Source: CAHJXF01 sp038225855 (GTDB taxonomy: Bacteria > Pseudomonadota > Gammaproteobacteria > Burkholderiales > Burkholderiaceae_D). From it: a stretch of DNA of 64,000 nucleotides. The notes below the pieces were generated by a model. That model searched no databases. It was not told the origin of the DNA and saw nothing but the letters and a program-made list of their open reading frames with translations. Location of the stretch: the NCBI GenBank assembly GCA_038225855.1, contig JBBRQU010000011.1:32937-96936 (forward strand). Direction: 5' to 3'. The position numbers were made by a program, and so were the translations under genes. This document shows, piece by piece, positions 34,215-43,216 of this stretch. Each line of letters starts with the position of its first letter. The first letter of the stretch is position 1.

Positions 34215-36854
34215 ATGAGTGATCTGCCTGTTTCTCTGAACGACAAGAACGACCCCACACCGATCCAGCCGGTGATCATTGACGCCGACGTCGGCGCCGA
34301 AGATATCGAGGATCCAACCCGCACGGCCGCCGCCAACGCGATCGCCGACGCCGAATACGGCGCGGGTTCGATCCAGATCCTCGAAGGCTTGGAGGCCGTG
34401 CGCAAACGCCCCGGCATGTACATCGGCGACACGTCCGATGGCTCGGGCCTGCATCACATGGTCTTCGAAGTCGTCGACAACGCAATCGACGAAGCGCTCG
34501 CCGGTTTCTGCGACGAGATCACGGTCACGATCCACACCGACAACTCGATCTCGGTGATCGACAACGGCCGTGGCATTCCCACCGGCGTCAAGTTCGACGA
34601 CAAGCACGAACCCAAGCGCAGCGCGGCCGAAATCGCGCTGACCGAATTGCACGCCGGCGGCAAGTTCAACCAGAACAGCTACAAGGTTTCGGGCGGCCTG
34701 CATGGCGTGGGCGTGTCGTGCGTCAACGCGTTGAGCAAATGGCTGCGCATGACGATTCGTCGTGAAGGCCACGCACACTTCATCGAGTTCGCCAAGGGTG
34801 ACGTGCAGAACCGTATCGTCGAGACGATCAAAGACGCGAGCGGCAACGCGATCGAGATCTCGCCGATGGCGATCACCGCCGACACCGAGAAGCGCGGCAC
34901 CGAAGTCCACTTCCTGCCCGACGAAACGATTTTTTCGAACATCGATTTCCACTACGAGATCCTGTCGAAGCGCCTGCGCGAACTGTCGTTCCTCAACAAT
35001 GGCGTGAAGATCAAGCTGGTCGATCAGCGCGTCGGCAAGGAAGAAGACTTCGCGTTCGCGGGCGGCGTGAAGGGCTTCGTCGAATACATCAACCGCACCA
35101 AGACGGTCTTGCATCCGACGGCCTTCTACGCGATCGGCGAGAAGGACAGCGAGTTCAACGCCAACGGCTACGGCGGCGGCGTGAAGGTGATCGTCGAAGT
35201 CGCGATGCAGTGGAACGACAGCTATCAGGAACAGGTGCTTTGCTTCACCAACAACATTCCGCAGCGCGATGGCGGCACGCACCTGACGGGCCTGCGCGCG
35301 GCGATGACGCGAGTCATCAACAAGTACATCGACGAACACGAGTTCGCGAAGAAAGCCAAGGTCGAGACCACCGGCGACGACATGCGCGAAGGCCTCACCT
35401 GCGTGTTGAGCGTGAAGGTGCCCGAGCCCAAGTTCAGCAGCCAGACCAAGGACAAGCTGGTCTCGTCCGAAGTGCGCTTGCCGGTCGAGGAGATCGTCGC
35501 GAAAGCGTTGAACGACTATCTGCTCGAGCGGCCCAACGACGCCAAGATCATCTGCGGCAAGATCGTCGAAGCGGCTCGTGCGCGCGAAGCCGCGCGTAAG
35601 GCGCGTGATTTGACTCGTCGGAAAGGCGTGATGGACAGCTTCGGCCTCTCGGCCAAGCTCGCCGATTGTCAGGAGAAGGACCCGGCGCTGTGCGAACTCT
35701 TCATCGTCGAGGGCGACTCGGCAGGCGGCTCGGCCAAGCAGGGACGCGACCGAAAGTTCCAGGCGATCCTGCCGTTGAAGGGAAAGATTCTCAACGTCGA
35801 GCGCGCACGCTTCGACCGAATGCTCTCCAGCCAGGAAGTGCTCGCGCTGATCAGCACGCTCGGCACCGGCATCGGCCCGGAAGAGTACGACGTCGCCAAG
35901 CTGCGCTATCACCGCATCATCATCATGACCGACGCGGACGTGGATGGCTCGCACATCCGCACGCTGCTGCTCACGTTCTTCTATCGTCAGATGCCCGAGC
36001 TGGTCGAGCGCGGCTACATCTACATCGCGCAGCCGCCGCTCTACAAGGTCAAGTACGGCAAGGACGAGCGCTACATCAAGGACGACGCCGAGCTCACGCA
36101 ATACACGATGAAGCTGGCGTTGCAGAACGCGGAGTTGATCACGTCGGAAGATGCGAGCGGACCGGCGGCTGCGATCAACGGCGATGCGTTGGCTGAACTG
36201 ATGCGCAAGTATCTGGTGGCGGAAGGCGTCGTCAAGCGCTTGACGCGCATGTTCGATGAAGCCGCGCTGAACGCGATCCTGAACGGCACCTCGCTCGATC
36301 TGACGGACATCGCGCATGCCGAAGAGTCGGCCAGAGCCTTGTCACGCGTGCTCGGAAACGGGACCGTGCACGTGCACGCGGCGTTCGACGAAGCGACCGA
36401 GAAGCATCGCCTCGTGGTCGAGCGCGTCATCCACGGCAACACACGAGTGACGGTGATCGACGCCGACTTCGTCGCTGGCGCCGACTACGCGACCTTGCAC
36501 GAAGCCGCCGAAACCTTCCGCGGCCTGATCAGCGCGGGCGGCAAGATCAAGCGCGGCGAAGGCGATAAGGCGAGAAGCCAAAGCGTCGGCGACTTCAAGG
36601 AAGCCGTGCGCTGGCTGATCGAAGACGCCGAGCGCAACCTCACCAAGCAGCGCTACAAGGGCTTGGGCGAAATGAATCCCGACCAGTTGTGGGAAACGAC
36701 CATGGACATGAGCGCGCGACGCCTATTGCGCGTGCAGATCGAAGACGCGATCGCGGCGGATGGGATCTTTGCGACGTTGATGGGGGATGACGTGGAGCCG
36801 CGGAGAGCGTTTATTGAGGGGAATGCGATTTATGCGGGGAATATTGATGTTTGA
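34215..36854 (+). CDS. gyrB: DNA gyrase subunit B
   Basis: The ATPase subunit of gyrase, 879 residues from the start used. The GHKL ATPase domain has LEGLEAVRKRPGMYIGDT, VVDNAIDEALAG, DNGRGIPTG and GGLHGVGVSCVNALS. The TOPRIM domain has FIVEGDSAGGSAKQGRDRKF and DADVDGSHIRTLLLTFF. The large Gram-negative insertion lies at about 640-790, and the protein ends with ERNLTKQRYKGLGEMNPDQLWETTMD. I placed the start at 34215 (MSDLPVSLNDK). The frame opens at 34155 and another Met is at 34194; ribosome sites are weak for all. The product is slightly longer than typical GyrB. Confidence 0.96.
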   Translation: MSDLPVSLNDKNDPTPIQPVIIDADVGAEDIEDPTRTAAANAIADAEYGAGSIQILEGLEAVRKRPGMYIGDTSDGSGLHHMVFEVVDNAIDEALAGFCDEITVTIHTDNSISVIDNGRGIPTGVKFDDKHEPKRSAAEIALTELHAGGKFNQNSYKVSGGLHGVGVSCVNALSKWLRMTIRREGHAHFIEFAKGDVQNRIVETIKDASGNAIEISPMAITADTEKRGTEVHFLPDETIFSNIDFHYEILSKRLRELSFLNNGVKIKLVDQRVGKEEDFAFAGGVKGFVEYINRTKTVLHPTAFYAIGEKDSEFNANGYGGGVKVIVEVAMQWNDSYQEQVLCFTNNIPQRDGGTHLTGLRAAMTRVINKYIDEHEFAKKAKVETTGDDMREGLTCVLSVKVPEPKFSSQTKDKLVSSEVRLPVEEIVAKALNDYLLERPNDAKIICGKIVEAARAREAARKARDLTRRKGVMDSFGLSAKLADCQEKDPALCELFIVEGDSAGGSAKQGRDRKFQAILPLKGKILNVERARFDRMLSSQEVLALISTLGTGIGPEEYDVAKLRYHRIIIMTDADVDGSHIRTLLLTFFYRQMPELVERGYIYIAQPPLYKVKYGKDERYIKDDAELTQYTMKLALQNAELITSEDASGPAAAINGDALAELMRKYLVAEGVVKRLTRMFDEAALNAILNGTSLDLTDIAHAEESARALSRVLGNGTVHVHAAFDEATEKHRLVVERVIHGNTRVTVIDADFVAGADYATLHEAAETFRGLISAGGKIKRGEGDKARSQSVGDFKEAVRWLIEDAERNLTKQRYKGLGEMNPDQLWETTMDMSARRLLRVQIEDAIAADGIFATLMGDDVEPRRAFIEGNAIYAGNIDV

Positions 36855-36948
36855 ATTGGCGGAGCTTCTTGCGACCGATTGGCCGACTGGATAAAGAGCA
36901 CCCCTTATCGCAGTTAATTTCAAATTGATATTTAACACTTAAACACTA

Positions 36949-37596
36949 TCAGTCACATAGAAAGCCCATTACAATTTCCATCTCATCAAGCCAATCCAAT
37001 ATTAGCGCTTGAGGCCTGTTCTTGACCGTCTTTAAGAGCGCCTCCGTTGGATGCTTGACGCCCGCAATTAGATATTGACGCTGCGCAACTCCAAGCGCTC
37101 TCGCGCAACTTTCTTCATTTCGATGTGCGTAAAAATTTCGAAAAGCAGGAAGATCAGTGAACACTCGTGTCTGCGTAGAAAGAGCCTCCTCGACCTCTTT
37201 TAGGTTTGTAGGCCCAAGTGCTTTGCAAGCTCGAAGAAAATTCGAGATGTCATGCCAAGCTGGCTCATCGCGCCGTACAAGTGGCGCGCTCGCCGCCGCT
37301 CCTTTGCACGCCTTCGCAGCTATATGGAGGAGATCGCCAGGCGTAGCTGCAGATAAGTTACCCAATCTTACACGGTCACCTCTCCGTCTACGTGGGGCGG
37401 TCAAGTAAGACAAAAGGTAAGACCTTAAGAAGTTTGCCCAAACATTTTGGGCCTCAATGACTCCCACACTGACTCTAAGATCAACGTCTGCAAAACGCGC
37501 GTTAGCTACGGCTGCAACAAGAATTTGGCAACGAATTCTTTGAAGGCGCCAGCTTGCTTGGCCGAAGACCTTGACGAGATCCGTTGAAGCGTGCAT
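36949..37596 (-). CDS. HEPN-like protein of the DUF262/methyltransferase cassette
   Basis: A 215-residue soluble, mostly helical protein I cannot match to a named family with certainty. The C-terminal half holds FRNFYAHRNEES, in which Arg153 and His158 form R-N-x3-H, the catalytic motif of HEPN RNases. The helix pattern before it suits a HEPN fold. Its ATG overlaps the DUF262 stop as TGATG, so the two are translated together. By analogy with other defence modules I infer an RNA-cleaving effector or toxin held in check by its partners. Codon use matches the AT-rich island. Confidence 0.62.
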   Translation of the reverse strand: MHASTDLVKVFGQASWRLQRIRCQILVAAVANARFADVDLRVSVGVIEAQNVWANFLRSYLLSYLTAPRRRRGDRVRLGNLSAATPGDLLHIAAKACKGAAASAPLVRRDEPAWHDISNFLRACKALGPTNLKEVEEALSTQTRVFTDLPAFRNFYAHRNEESCARALGVAQRQYLIAGVKHPTEALLKTVKNRPQALILDWLDEMEIVMGFLCD

Positions 37597-38651
37597 CAGA
37601 GCAATTCTGGTTTTAGGGCTCTAAATAACCAGAGAAAGCGCTGTGTTCGTCGATCCTCTGTATTTGTCTTGTCAGCGCACGCCTTTACAAAAGGCAAGAA
37701 CTTGTCTTCCGGCTCGTCCGCTTCAAGTGCATCCGCAAGTGCCGTAAGATTTGTCGCGAAGATGTTTCTCACTACCGGCTCACGGGGAGCGTCAGTCTCC
37801 AAGATGCCGTTCAATGAAGGTACGGGATCAAAGTAATGCGATATTGCGACTAGTAATGTATGAAACACATGCGGCTTCATCAATGCCGTTTCATGGATTT
37901 CCGGTATATCAAGAACGAACTTTAATACATCATCAAATCTTTTGCGAATTATTTCTGACGATGGAAATTCGATGTCGAAATCTCTGTATAAAGATGTTAG
38001 TTCCTTTGCCTTTGTTGTCCTCCAGCCTCTGAGAAACGTGAATGTGGTATCTGCAAATAGCTTTTCGTCTTGCATTCGCACCACCTGTTTGTCCGTGTAC
38101 ACGTGCAAACCTAATAGCAGCTCCTCATAGTCTCTCGTCAAATCATAGATGAACCACTTAAATTCCCCTTGATACTCAGCATGTCTTAGTTCCTCGGGGT
38201 TTAAAGGCACCGTATACGAATTTAATCGTCGAAACGCTTGGCGGATTTCCGTCGGCGAGGCCGATATAAATAGGTCAATAGAGAGCTGATAGCTTAAGAA
38301 CCTTTCCTTTAAATCATCGTCAAGACCATCATACTTCTTCCCTCGTGCGCCATTGATCTCAGAAGTCTTGCTTATGGTTAGTCTGTTATGAAAGAAGTCA
38401 TGAATGGTCTTGCTGCGTTGTTGACCATCAACAATTTCCTTGACCGTTTTTTTACTAAGTAGGTCTGTTTGTTGAAAGAGAAATATCTTTGGAAGTGGAA
38501 AACCAAGGATGATACTTTCTATGAGAAATGATTTGGCGGCAGGAGGCCAGACTTTATTGCTTCTCTGATAGGAGTCATTTGATTTTATTTCTGATCTGTC
38601 CATCGCGGCGCAATAGTCAGCGACAGTCATTGGGTTCTGATTCGTTAGCAT
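37596..38651 (-). CDS. DUF262 domain protein (GmrSD/SspE-type N-terminal nucleotidase fold)
   Basis: A 351-residue protein with the DUF262 hallmarks: YQRSNKVWP at about 28-36, SFLIESIILGFPLPKIFLF at 41-59 and the signature EIVDGQQRSKTIHDFF with DGQQR at 75-79. The rest is helical and contains ELRHAEYQGEFKWFIYDL. The C-terminal DUF1524 HNH nuclease found in GmrSD and SspE is absent, so this subunit may sense or hydrolyse nucleotide but probably does not itself cut DNA. It lies 34 bp after the methyltransferase gene and overlaps the HEPN-like gene by one base. A second in-frame Met is at 38630. Confidence 0.85.
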   Translation of the reverse strand: MLTNQNPMTVADYCAAMDRSEIKSNDSYQRSNKVWPPAAKSFLIESIILGFPLPKIFLFQQTDLLSKKTVKEIVDGQQRSKTIHDFFHNRLTISKTSEINGARGKKYDGLDDDLKERFLSYQLSIDLFISASPTEIRQAFRRLNSYTVPLNPEELRHAEYQGEFKWFIYDLTRDYEELLLGLHVYTDKQVVRMQDEKLFADTTFTFLRGWRTTKAKELTSLYRDFDIEFPSSEIIRKRFDDVLKFVLDIPEIHETALMKPHVFHTLLVAISHYFDPVPSLNGILETDAPREPVVRNIFATNLTALADALEADEPEDKFLPFVKACADKTNTEDRRTQRFLWLFRALKPELL

Positions 38652-38685
38652 AATTAGCGCCGTTCAATTTTCGACACAGTTTAGG

Positions 38686-39996
38686 TCAGGGTTTGGTAAA
38701 GGAAATCACGCTTTCCGTGGTCTTTCTCTGGATGTAGCCACGTGCGCGAGTGTTGAGATTAACCATTGATCTGGAGGAGACAAAGTCATCCTGTCGGACA
38801 ATTAATAAGCCGTTAGCCTCTGCCATCTCGGTTGTTATCTTCGGCAGATCGTTATGATTCTCCTTGTAATAGGAGTCCTGCACTACGAAGACGCAAGCGC
38901 CGCCCGGGCGCATTACCCTAGAAATCTCCGAAATGGATGAGTCAAGCTGAGTGAAATATTGAATGTGGTTCTTTAGATAATAACTGCCCGACGCTTTTGA
39001 GGTATGGCTCATTAATGATGCGAGGAATTTCTCGCATGTGCCGCCCCAGTTTGCATTAATCTTCTTGGGTGCTTTCTTTGGGACGGTTGATGTGCCCATC
39101 AGTTTTCGTCTCAATTTGTCAAAGCCGTCAGGGTTGATGTCGAGAACCGCTAGTTCTGGCGCAGTGGCAACCGCATAGTCGATCCGCGTGCAATAAGGTG
39201 GAGACGTAAGCACAAAATCAACAGATGAGCGCGCGAGAGGCAGAGAGGTTGAATTGGCGCAATAGAATTGCGTTGGATAGGGTTTATTTATGAGGCGCTC
39301 TTTGCGCGATGACAGCTGTATAGCTAGAGCCGCAGCTTCGGCCCTAAAGTTTTGTACAATTGTATGGACCGTTGGTCGAATCTTATTTCTGACTGACTCC
39401 GGGCTTTTAATCCATGTTGGATTTGAGGAAAAAAATGGTTGTAGTAAGCGTCTTGTTGTTCTGAATAGTGCAAGGTACAAGACCGCGGCGACAGGTGAAA
39501 TGTTGCGAAAGTCTTTTAAGTCTTCGAATCGAGAATGTTGATGGGCATTAATTAAGGTGGTGTAAATGTTCTTTTCGATCGATCGAATGGTTGACGCGGC
39601 TGGAGTAGAAATCCATCGGCGAAGTAAATCCGTTGCGTTCAACGTAAGGGGCTCAACAGCCGTGCGGTGGCTGACGTCAAATGCCAGGGCTTGAATGGCT
39701 GGGGCTTCGAGGGGAGACACCAAATCCGCCTTGGCGATCATTACCATTGCCGGATTGAGATCGCATCCGATGGTTTGGTGGAGCAGTGAAGACGCAACAC
39801 GGGTCGTTGTGCCCGCGCCGTTCCAAGGATCGAGCACAATCATTTGAGGGTCGAGACTGATTGAACGTAGCAGCTTGGATGCGAAGCATGATGAGAAGCC
39901 GGCGTAGTAAGGAAACAAAGGCGCGTTGGTATTTGCGCGGTCGGCAGAATCTCGCTTTGGGTTGGTTATTTCTGCAGAACTAAGGCTGACTGCCAT
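38686..39996 (-). CDS. DNA methyltransferase, N4-cytosine or N6-adenine type
   Basis: A 436-residue amino-methyltransferase. The AdoMet-binding motif I is LDPWNGAGTTT at about 55-65, followed by IGCDLNP, and the catalytic motif IV is LTSPPYCTRIDYA with SPPY at about 265-268. Motif I precedes motif IV by some 200 residues, so the target-recognition region probably lies between them. It ends with SRVMRPGGACVFVVQDSYYK and a short tail. It is the first gene of the island cassette, and no conventional restriction endonuclease gene is next to it. The likely role is marking host DNA for a DUF262/HEPN defence module. Confidence 0.88.
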   Translation of the reverse strand: MAVSLSSAEITNPKRDSADRANTNAPLFPYYAGFSSCFASKLLRSISLDPQMIVLDPWNGAGTTTRVASSLLHQTIGCDLNPAMVMIAKADLVSPLEAPAIQALAFDVSHRTAVEPLTLNATDLLRRWISTPAASTIRSIEKNIYTTLINAHQHSRFEDLKDFRNISPVAAVLYLALFRTTRRLLQPFFSSNPTWIKSPESVRNKIRPTVHTIVQNFRAEAAALAIQLSSRKERLINKPYPTQFYCANSTSLPLARSSVDFVLTSPPYCTRIDYAVATAPELAVLDINPDGFDKLRRKLMGTSTVPKKAPKKINANWGGTCEKFLASLMSHTSKASGSYYLKNHIQYFTQLDSSISEISRVMRPGGACVFVVQDSYYKENHNDLPKITTEMAEANGLLIVRQDDFVSSRSMVNLNTRARGYIQRKTTESVISFTKP

Positions 39997-40049
39997 GTGA
40001 GGGGCGCTTGAGATATCTAAGGGGCCTCATCGTACCTTGGGGCTACGTG

Positions 40050-40128
40050 AGCTCGCATAGAAACGCAGGACCGGTCGCGCCTTCGCTTTCGCAGCCTCGG
40101 CGTCGCGACTTTTCGGCACAGCATTCGC
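40050..40128 (-). pseudogene. C-terminal remnant of a DUF2277 gene
   Basis: Read on the minus strand, one frame gives NAVPKSRDAEAAKAKARPVLRF, which matches the tail of the intact DUF2277 protein encoded at 44110-44385 (NAVPKSREVEVAKAKARSALRF). Sequence before this point is unrelated, so about 25 of 91 codons remain. The DNA from 40068 to 40125 aligns with 44133-44190 with about 48 of 58 positions identical by eye, in the same orientation. The surrounding 39997-40516 stretch has no intact gene. Confidence 0.75.
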
Positions 40129-40207
40129 GCTTCCCCCGGTCGCCCCTCCATACCAGCGTCTTGCGCCGTCTTGAACGCATTGTGCTCGCAGGAATGCCAC
40201 CGACTAT

Positions 40208-40381
40208 CCGGGCCTGCCGCGACCCGCGCCCGTCGCGGCCGTGCCGTTGTGGATGAGCGCGACCCCGCCGGTCGAACGGCGAAGGGCGCCCACGCTCGGC
40301 GAGCACACGGACGCGATCCTCGCCGAGCTCGGCTATGACGCAGAGCAGATCGCGGACCTGCGCGCGCGTTCCATCATTTGA
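40208..40381 (+). pseudogene. C-terminal remnant of a CaiB/BaiF CoA-transferase gene
   Basis: The frame ending at TGA 40381 encodes RRAPTLGEHTDAILAELG and then YDAEQIADLRARSII, the typical tail of family III CoA-transferases. Only about 45-55 codons remain and no start is present. The body of the gene (normally about 400 codons) is missing, so the fragment must be dead. Confidence 0.75.
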
Positions 40382-40516
40382 ATACCCAGTCTGTGCGTCC
40401 TTACGCGGCCGCTGCCCAAGCCGCGTCACGATTCCCCGCTCGCGCCCCACGTCCTCCGGGCTATGCTCCCCCTGCCGGCACAGGGCCGGCTGGCGAAACG
40501 AAGGAGCACAGAGAAC

Positions 40517-40669
40517 ATGAAGCCGACCAGTCTTCCGGATGGCGAGGCCGCTTCAGCGAACATCACCCAGCGGATTCAGGAGCTGGGGGATTGGAGAGGC
40601 GAGACCCTTGCTCGTGTCCGTCAGCTCATCCACGATGCCGACCCCGACATCCAGGAGGAGTGTAAATAG
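40517..40669 (+). pseudogene. N-terminal remnant of a DUF1801-type gene
   Basis: ATG 40517, preceded by AAGGAG, opens a 50-codon frame: MKPTSLPDGEAASANITQRI followed by QELGDWRGETLARVRQLIHD and then ADPDIQEECK. This matches the opening of DUF1801 proteins (usually 120-140 residues), but it ends at a TAG within bases of the start of the truncated dehydrogenase sequence. The break point of both genes is the same, about 40665-40672, which indicates a deletion or recombination joint. The short peptide could still be translated. Confidence 0.75.
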
Positions 40670-40671
40670 AT

Positions 40672-42777
40672 GGCCACCGCAACGCGCCGAAGATGAAGCC
40701 GATGCCGCTCTTCATGTCGTCTCCGAAGGCGGCGGGCGGCAACGACCTGCCGATCATGCAGGACCGGCGCATCCACTGGAACGGCCAGCCGATCGCGCTC
40801 GTGCTTGCAGAGACGCAGGAGCAGGCGGACTACGCGACGTCGCTGATCACCGCGACCTATCACGAGGACCGGTCGATCACGTCTTTCGCCGCAGCGAAGG
40901 CGAAAGGCACGAAGACCGGCAACTTCGGGGGCGAGCCGCTGAAGCTCGAGATCGACGACGCCGAAGCGAAACTGGCCGCGGCGCCGCATCGCATCGACGT
41001 CACGTACACCACGCCGCGTCACAACCACAACCCGATCGAGCTGCACGCGGCGACCGTGGCGTGGAAGGGCGAAGGGGACGACACCGAGTTGACGATCCAC
41101 GACGCGACGCAGGCCGTGGCGCACATGGCGTGGTCGATGGCGTACATCTTCGACATGAAGGAAGAGCGGGTGCACATCACGTCGCCGTACGTCGGCGGCG
41201 GCTTCGGCAGCAAGACGCTGTGGCAGCACCAGGTGCTCGCGGCAGCGGCGTCGAAACTCGCGGGTCGGCCGGTGCGCATCATGCTGTCGCGCGAAGGGGT
41301 CTATCGCGTCGTCGGCGGCCGTACCACCACCGAGCAACGCGTCGCGCTCGGCGCGCGCGCGGACGGACACCTCACCGCCCTGATCCACACCGGCACCGTG
41401 CCGATGAGCGCCCACAACGATCTGCCCGAGCCGTTCATGCTGCCGAGCCGGCACGCGTATGCCGCGGACAGCTTCAAGCTCGATGTGGAGACCACCACGA
41501 TGGACATGCTCGCCAACACGTTCATGCGTGCGCCGGGCGAGTCGGTGGGCACGTTCGGGCTCGAATGCGGGATCGACGAACTCGCGATCGAACTCGGGAT
41601 GGACCCGATCGAGCTGCGGATCCAGAACGAGCCTGCGAAGGATCCGACCTCCGGAACCGAATGGTCCTCACGACACATCGTTGAGGCCTGGCGTGCGGGC
41701 GCGGAGCGCTTCGGGTGGAAGGATCGCAACCCGGTGCCGCGTTCGCGTCGCGAGGGCGAATGGCTGATCGGCATGGGCTGTGCGCAGGCGACCTATCCGT
41801 ACTACCGGATGCCGGGCGGCGTGGCGCGGATGATCCTGTCGCAGGACGCGAGCGCCGGCGTCACGGTGAGAGTGGAGATCGCGGCGCACGAGATGGGCAT
41901 GGGTACCGCCACCGTGCAGACCCAGGTCGCGGCCGAGCGGATGGGTCTGCCGATGGAACACGTGCAGGTCTGCTACGGCGATTCGCGCTTTCCCGGCATC
42001 GTGCTGGCCGGTGGATCGCAGCAGACCGCGTCGATCGGCGCGGCGGTGATGGCCGCGCAGGGCGAACTGATCGTGGCGTTGCTGAAGCTCGCCGATGGCG
42101 ACTCGCCGCTGAAGGGACTCAAGGCCGACGAGGTCGAAGGCCGCGACGGCGGGCTCTGCAAGATCGACGAGCCGGCGCGCCACGAGAGCTATGCGTCACT
42201 GCTGTCACGCGGCAAGAAGGACGAGCTGACTGTCGAAGGCACCGCGCCGCAGCCGCTGGAGATGCAGCACTGGGCTATGCATTCGTTCGGCGCGCAGTTC
42301 TGCGAGGTGCGGGTCAACGCCGTGACCGGCGAGGCGCGCGTCAGTCGCTTCCTCGGTTCGTTCGATTGCGGCCGCATCCTCAATGCCAAGACGGCGGCGA
42401 GCCAGTTCCGTGGCGGCATCGTCATGGGCCTCGGGCTTGCGTTGATGGAAGAGACGCAGTTCGACGAGCGCAACGGCCGCGTGATGAACGCTAGCCTCGC
42501 CGAGTACCACGTGCCGGTGCACCTGGATGTCCCCGCCATCGACGTGATCTGGACCGACATCCCCGATCCGCACGCGCCGATGGGTGCCCACGGCATCGGC
42601 GAGATCGGCATCACCGGCGTGGGTGCGGCGGTTGCGAACGCGATCTACAACGCGTGCGGAAAGCGCGTGCGAGAGCTGCCGATCACGCTGGACAAGCTGA
42701 TGGGGGTAAAGGCGTCGCGGGTCGTCGACGGCATCGGGTTCGTGCCCTCGGGAACGTTCGATGGGTCCCTCGCCTGA
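40672..42777 (+). pseudogene. 5'-truncated xanthine dehydrogenase-family molybdopterin-binding subunit
   Basis: About 700 codons of a molybdenum hydroxylase large subunit. The frame starts abruptly at GHRNAPKMKPMPLF; the first 60-80 residues and the start region are lost at the joint with the DUF1801 fragment. The remainder is intact: YVGGGFGSKTLWQHQV, FMRAPGESVGTFGLECGID, VLAGGSQQTASIGAA, FDCGRILNAKTAASQFRGGI and the catalytic Glu region AHGIGEIGITGVG. An internal ATG at 40693 could initiate, but the small [2Fe-2S] and FAD subunit genes normally adjacent are absent. I regard it as a recent pseudogene, with no internal stops yet. Confidence 0.8.
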
Positions 42778-42887
42778 CGATGGTTCACCATCGGCGAGTG
42801 ACGTGAGGCTCTGGTATGCGGCGGTCACACGGTGATCGCTCGGGAAGTTCTTGTGGCCGGGCGTGCATCCGGTCACCCCTAATGGAA

Positions 42888-42907
42888 CGAGGCCCCGAAG
42901 GGCCTCG
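42888..42907 (-). terminator. Hairpin terminator of the small exported protein gene
   Basis: CGAGGCCC and GGGCCTCG form a perfect stem with a TTCG-like loop (minus strand CCCTTCGGGG), followed by TTCC. It lies about 58 bp after the stop of the minus-strand gene and could also stop read-through from the dehydrogenase pseudogene. Confidence 0.65.
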
Positions 42908-42964
42908 TGAATGACTGGCAAAGCGCCGCCACCGATGCGGTGGGGCGTTCCCCTGAATCGGCGA

Positions 42965-43216
42965 TTACTTGCCGATTTCCTGCGTAGCAACCTTGGCGTT
43001 GTGATAGTGGGCCTTGGCGCGTGCCTTGTGCACCTTGGCCTTGGCCTTGGTGACCGTCTTGGTGGGCTCGGTGCTCACCGCGGCCTTGGTGTTGTCGCCG
43101 GCTTGCTGGGCCGTCTGGCCGACGCCCTTGGCGGTTTCTTTGACAGCCGTGCCCACCTGGGCGAACGCGGCGCTGGACAGCACGAGGGCTGCGACGGCAG
43201 CGATGATCTTGTTCAT
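42965..43216 (-). CDS. Small exported Ala/Lys-rich protein of unknown function
   Basis: An 83-residue protein with a clear Sec signal peptide (MNKIIAAVAALVLSSAAFAQ). The mature region is low in complexity and rich in Ala, Lys and Thr: AVKETAKGVGQTAQQAGDN, then KTVTKAKAKVHKARAKAHYH. It is probably periplasmic, basic and helical or disordered. I recognise no named family. It stands alone with its own hairpin terminator. Confidence 0.75.
   Translation of the reverse strand: MNKIIAAVAALVLSSAAFAQVGTAVKETAKGVGQTAQQAGDNTKAAVSTEPTKTVTKAKAKVHKARAKAHYHNAKVATQEIGK

Larger units (their letters stand above)
36855..40010. mobile_element. AT-rich genomic island with methyltransferase-DUF262-HEPN cassette
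   Basis: Between the gyrB stop and about 40010 the base composition drops sharply compared with all neighbouring DNA, and codons ending in A/T become common. Three minus-strand genes fill it almost completely. The right flank consists of truncated gene remnants. No integrase, tRNA or direct repeat was seen at the edges, so the route of acquisition is unknown. The 94 bp after the gyrB stop hold no gene. Confidence 0.8.

Noticed and set aside
34212..36317. A 701-codon minus-strand open frame
   Set aside because: Entirely antisense to gyrB, whose motifs are complete.
36855..36948. Attachment-site direct repeats for the AT-rich island
   Set aside because: I compared this gap with 39997-40060 and found no convincing shared sequence, and no integrase gene is present.
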